Source: Saprospirales bacterium
GTDB lineage: Bacteria > Bacteroidota > Bacteroidia > Chitinophagales > Saprospiraceae
Assembly (NCBI GenBank): GCA_016703765.1
Contig: JADJBL010000030.1
Coordinates: 16,754 to 80,753 of the forward strand
DNA: 64,000 bases
Direction of reading: 5' to 3'
Under the pieces are notes generated by a model. That model had not been told where the DNA came from, searched no databases, and saw nothing but the letters and a program-made list of their open reading frames with translations. Both the position numbers and the translations under genes were made by a program. Positions 60,219 through 64,000 of this stretch are shown here, one piece after another. Each line of letters opens with the position of its first letter. The first letter of the stretch is position 1.

Positions 60219-62474
60219 ATGAGCACCCGCAAACGCCAACTTGCCGCTATTGTATTCACGGATATCGTGGGGTATTCGGCTATCATGAACGCCGATGAAG
60301 ACCTGGCACGCCGTATCCGCGAGCGGCACCGGAGCGTTTTTCACGAATACACTCAAAAACACGGGGGCAGGATTATCCAGTACTACGGCGATGGCACCCT
60401 GAGCATCTTTCATAGCTCGGTGGAAGCAGTGGAATCCTGTATAGCCATCCAACAGGCCCTGCAGGAGGAGCCCAAAATCCTGATCCGCATCGGCATTCAT
60501 ACGGGGGATATCATCCTCGACCAGGAGGAGATTTACGGCGACGGCGTCAACGTGGCGGCGCGCATGGAGTCGGCCTGTTTGCCGGGCGGGATTCTGATCT
60601 CCGCCAAAGTGCGCGACGACCTCAAAAACCACCCGGAGATTCGCTGTATGTCGCTGGGGAAACACCATTTCAAGAACATTGCGGAGCCCGTGGAGTTATT
60701 TGCCGTGACCGGTAAAGGCCTGGCCTCCCCTCCCCTTTCCGCCTGGCAGGAAGCCGTCCGGAAAGCCAAAAAGGTGGACACGGAGGCCGGAAAAACCGTT
60801 CGCATCCGGCGCACCAACCGCATGCTGATCGGGGGCCTGGCGATCGTCGGCGCCTTTTCGCTGCTGCTTTCCGTCCTTTACTTTACGAAAGGTCCCGCTC
60901 CTCTGAGGTATGAGGCGGCCCAAAATACTGTTCCGGAAAAAACCGTGTCCCTGGCGGTACTGCCCTTTGCCAATTTCAGCGAAGAAGAAAACGAGTATTT
61001 CAGCGACGGCATCACGGAAGACATCCTCACCCTTTTGTCGAAGATCAAGTCGGTGCACGTCATTTCCCGCACCACCGTCATGGGCTATAAGAATACCAAA
61101 AAGAGCCTTTTAGAGATCGGCGAAGAGCTGGATGCCGACTACATCCTGGAGGGCAGCGTGCGCCGCCAGGACGACCAGGTGCGCATCGTGGCCCAGCTCA
61201 TCGACGCCCGGACCGACAAGCATCTCTGGGCCCAGACCTACGACCGGGAGATCACCCAGATTTTCGAAGTGCAGAGCCAGGTAGCCCTGGACATCGCCAC
61301 CGCCCTGAAAATGCAGCTCTCCCCTGCCCAGCAGGCCGAGCTCGGCAAGAAGGGCACTGCCAACGTGGAGGCTTACGACCTCTTCCTCCAGGGCCGAAAA
61401 TACTATTTCGAATACACCCCCACGGACAACGAGGCCGCCATCCAGCTTTTTACCAACGCGCTGGCGCTCGATTCCCTCTTCGCCCCTGCCTGGGCCGGAC
61501 TGGGCGATGCCCTTGCCCAAAAGGCCTACCGCTACGACATGGGCCGGGCCGGGCTCGATTCCGCCATGAGCGTCTGCCTGCGGGCCATCGAGCTCGATCC
61601 GCAGCTTTCCGATGCCTACAAAGCCAAGGGCCTGGTGCTCCATTACCAGGAAAAGAACGACGAGGCTATGGACGCCTACCTGGAGGCGCTGGAACACAAT
61701 CCCAGCAACGGCATGGCCACGCTCAACATTTCCTCGCTCTACCTCGCAAAAGGCGAGATGGTCAACGCCTTCCGCTGGGCCAAAAAGGCGCTGGAGCTCA
61801 ACCCCAAAGACCGCTGGACCCAGGAGAGCCTGGCCGGCATTTACGCCGGACTGGGCCTGTACGACGAAGCCATTGAACTCATGGAAGACGCGCTGCGCAT
61901 GAATCCCGATTTCAGCGCGGCCCATCATAAACTCTTTTATATCTACCTCGAACTGGGCAACCTCGAAAAAGCAGCCTACTATGCCCGCCAGTGCGGCGTG
62001 GCAGCCCCCGAATCGGGCTGTGAATCCCGCTACCTCGCCCTGCTGGAACTGTCCAAAGGCAACCTGAAAGAAGCGAAAACCCTGTTCGAAGAAGCGCCCC
62101 CGCAAAAGGGCCTGAAAATAGACTGGGAAGCCGAAGTGGGCTACGCTTTCACCCTGCGAAAACTCGGCAACCCCAAGGCCTACGAACTCGTCAAAGGCTT
62201 CCGGCAGCGGCTGACCGACCTGAAAATCCGAAAAGACAATCCCGAATACTACTATTTCCAATGCCTCCTCGAGGCCGCCCTGGGCAACAACGACAAGGCC
62301 CTGGATTTCCTCCAACAGGCCTCGGCCTACAACTGGCTCTACATCGGGAGCATCCAGGCCAACCCGATCTTCTCCGACCTTCGCACCAACCCGCGCTTTT
62401 TTGAGATCCTCCAGGCGGCCAAGGTGAAGATGGATCGGATGAGGAGGGAGGTGGAGTTGTTGGATGAGAGATGA
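60219..62474 (+). CDS. Class III adenylate/guanylate cyclase with TolB-like and TPR domains
   Basis: A 751-residue protein. The cyclase domain (1-165) has metal-binding FTDIVGYSAIM and YYGDGTLSIFHS and the NVAARMESACLPGG segment. A membrane helix lies at about 203-222 (LIGGLAIVGAFSLLLSVLYF). Residues 245-375 are a TolB/FlgO-like N-domain (SLAVLPFANFSEEENEYFSD and ADYILEGSVRRQDDQVRIVA), and the rest are TPR repeats (for example FAPAWAGLGDALAQKAYRYD). The cyclase is cytoplasmic and the TPR part periplasmic by topology. Such proteins are frequent in Bacteroidota; the signal is unknown. Nothing recognisable lies in the 122 bp between it and mnmE. Confidence 0.92.
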   Translation: MSTRKRQLAAIVFTDIVGYSAIMNADEDLARRIRERHRSVFHEYTQKHGGRIIQYYGDGTLSIFHSSVEAVESCIAIQQALQEEPKILIRIGIHTGDIILDQEEIYGDGVNVAARMESACLPGGILISAKVRDDLKNHPEIRCMSLGKHHFKNIAEPVELFAVTGKGLASPPLSAWQEAVRKAKKVDTEAGKTVRIRRTNRMLIGGLAIVGAFSLLLSVLYFTKGPAPLRYEAAQNTVPEKTVSLAVLPFANFSEEENEYFSDGITEDILTLLSKIKSVHVISRTTVMGYKNTKKSLLEIGEELDADYILEGSVRRQDDQVRIVAQLIDARTDKHLWAQTYDREITQIFEVQSQVALDIATALKMQLSPAQQAELGKKGTANVEAYDLFLQGRKYYFEYTPTDNEAAIQLFTNALALDSLFAPAWAGLGDALAQKAYRYDMGRAGLDSAMSVCLRAIELDPQLSDAYKAKGLVLHYQEKNDEAMDAYLEALEHNPSNGMATLNISSLYLAKGEMVNAFRWAKKALELNPKDRWTQESLAGIYAGLGLYDEAIELMEDALRMNPDFSAAHHKLFYIYLELGNLEKAAYYARQCGVAAPESGCESRYLALLELSKGNLKEAKTLFEEAPPQKGLKIDWEAEVGYAFTLRKLGNPKAYELVKGFRQRLTDLKIRKDNPEYYYFQCLLEAALGNNDKALDFLQQASAYNWLYIGSIQANPIFSDLRTNPRFFEILQAAKVKMDRMRREVELLDER

Positions 62475-62596
62475 GGGGTAGAGATTTTTAGTACACTGAT
62501 TGGTTAGATGCATTATGACTGATTAAGGTTGTCCGAATGAATCCAACAGATCATAAACAATCCTAACAAATCAACTAAAACTGGACAATAAAATCC

Positions 62597-64000
62597 ATGC
62601 AATACAACCTGGATGATACGATTGTCGCGCTTTCCACCCCGCCCGGCATCGGCGCCATCGGCGTATTACGTCTGAGCGGTCCGAAGGCGGTGGAGATCGT
62701 GGATTCGGTTTTTGAGGGGAAAAAATTGAGCGAGCAGCCCAGCCATACCGCGCATTTCGGGACGATTAAAGACGCCTCCGGCAAAGCGCTGGACGAGGTG
62801 GTCGTCACGCTGTTTCGGGCGCCGAGGTCGTACACGCGGGAGGATGTGGTGGAGGTGTCGTGCCACGGGTCGCCGTATATTTTGCAGCAGGTGTTGCAGT
62901 TGTTTATCAAGATTGGCGCACGGACGGCCCGGCCCGGGGAGTTTACCCTCAGGGCTTTTCTGAACGGTCGCCTGGACCTGAGCCAGGCCGAGGCCGTGGC
63001 CGATCTGGTGGCGAGCGATTCGGCGGCGGCGCACCAGATCGCGATGCAGCAGATGCGGGGCGGGTTCAGCCGGGAGATCCAGAAGCTGCGGGAGGAGTTG
63101 ATCAACTTCGCCAGCCTGATCGAACTGGAGCTCGATTTCAGCGAAGAGGACGTCGAATTTGCCAACCGCAGCGATTTGCGGGACCTCATTTTGAAGATCC
63201 AAAAGCTTTTGCAGGTCCTGATCCAGAGCTTCCAGCTCGGCAACGTGCTCAAGCACGGCGTGAACACCGTGTTAGCCGGTCGTCCCAACGCCGGCAAGAG
63301 CACCCTGCTCAACGCCCTGCTCAACGAGGAGCGCGCCATCGTCAGCGACATCGCCGGCACCACGCGCGACACCATCGAGGAGATCCTGCATATCCAGGGC
63401 ATCGCCTACCGCCTGATCGACACCGCCGGCATCCGCGAAGCGGCCGACCAGCTCGAAGCCATCGGCGTACGCAAGACGATGGAAAAGATCGGCCAGGCGG
63501 CCGTGCTGGTCTATATTTTCGATGTGATCAAATCGAGCCCCGAGGAGGTGCAAAGCGATCTGGAGAAGCTCGTTCGGCCGGGGTTGCATTTGCTGGTGGT
63601 GGCGAATAAGATGGATTTGAATCCGTATACGACGTGGGAGCAATATAGAGGGTTTAGGAGGTTTAGAGGGTTTAGGAGGTTTAGTTTCGGAATTCAATTG
63701 GATTCCAGTGAGTGCAATAAACCAAATGAACATCGAGTATTTGAAAGAAAAGCTCTACGAAGCCGTCCTCAGTCAGCAGGTCGCGGCGGGGGATACGATT
63801 GTGGCGAACAGCCGGCACTATGAAGCGCTGGGGAAGGCCTCCGAATCGCTCGATGCCGCGCTCAGCGGCATGGACCAGGGCGTGACGGGCGATTTTTTGG
63901 CGATGGATATCCGGCGGGCGCTTTCCTATTTGGGGGAGATCACTGGGGAGATCACGACGGAGGATTTGCTGGGGAATATATTTGGGAGGTTTTGTATTGG
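62597..64000 (+). CDS. mnmE: tRNA uridine-5-carboxymethylaminomethyl modification GTPase (partial, frame break)
   Basis: MnmE (TrmE), with MnmG, modifies the wobble uridine of several tRNAs. The N-terminal tetrahydrofolate-binding domain (DTIVALSTPPGIGAIGVLRL), G1 GRPNAGKST, G3 DTAG and G4 NKMD are in the first frame. After a 9-nt tandem repeat (63646-63684) the frame changes, and the rest of the protein continues as FNWIPVSAINQMNIEYLKEK to ITTEDLLGNIFGRFCIG at the window edge, one or two codons short of the expected C-terminal Cys-Ile-Gly-Lys. The repeat adds about 13 residues between G4 and G5. One or two bases of the repeat must be wrong, or the gene is broken. Confidence 0.93.
63646..63684 (+). 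repeat. 9-nt tandem repeat inside mnmE
   Basis: Four and a third copies of the nonamer TAGAGGGTT / TAGGAGGTT run through the coding sequence. The same unit builds the left arms of the hairpins at 12004, 28788 and 48219, but here there is no complementary arm. It lies in the loop between the GTPase motifs G4 and G5. Confidence 0.85.

Overview
The window looks like a chromosomal segment of a Bacteroidota bacterium, most likely a Saprospiraceae-type organism. This rests on three things visible in the sequence: promoters of the TTTG-(about 19)-TAnnTTTG type; several exported proteins with type IX secretion (T9SS) or gliding-type C-terminal domains, HYR/PKD repeats and a PorP/SprF partner; and a TonB-dependent receptor of the outer-membrane beta-barrel type. 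The family-level assignment is inference. Many single-base indels in homopolymers break otherwise clear genes (positions 985-1107, about 13598, 14020, 24344-24678, 25218, 25866, 41726, 44706 and 63646-63684). This fits an imperfectly polished long-read assembly better than gene decay, so I annotate those genes at full length and flag the breaks.

Layout. 1-4608: housekeeping genes (PaaE-type ferredoxin reductase, rpsT, sucA). 4815-28764: a long plus-strand extracellular contractile injection system (eCIS, Afp/PVC-like) cluster. It holds an exported protein, a GH18-like membrane protein, a small membrane protein, a Pvc16-type terminator/cap, one sheath, two tubes, DUF5908, a LysM baseplate protein, a Vgr-type spike, gp25, two large baseplate proteins, a fibre-like protein, a tape measure, an AAA+ ATPase and an M23 peptidase. 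28868-30748: a minus-strand set with a PAAR tip, a DUF4157 eCIS-core protein and a DUF4412 protein. 30857-33582: a plus-strand STAND NTPase / Arg-rich protein / TerB-like set. 33590-34453: a voltage-gated potassium channel. 34519-47592: a minus-strand run of nine closely spaced genes. It begins with a complete ubiquitin-like conjugation set (E1, Ubl, E2), continues through three membrane proteins (an exported single-pass protein, a membrane-tethered JAMM peptidase, and a vWA-like protein with a RING-like C-terminal zinc motif) and a polytopic FHA protein, and ends with a gliding/T9SS C-terminal-domain protein and its PorP/SprF-type partner. 47729-64000: low-molecular-weight tyrosine phosphatase, LytTR regulator and histidine kinase, TonB-dependent receptor, a 2316-residue HYR/PKD surface protein, an adenylate cyclase-TPR protein, and mnmE running to the window edge.

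The most interesting region is the 34519-47592 operon. It carries eukaryote-like E1, E2, ubiquitin-like, deubiquitinase-like and RING-like parts, several of them tied to the cytoplasmic membrane with large exported domains, and linked to T9SS surface export. I do not recognise this arrangement as an established system; its function is open. A second theme is repeats: 9-nt and 7-nt tandem repeats form long intergenic hairpins, and similar short-period repeats lie inside the eCIS tape-measure gene and inside mnmE.
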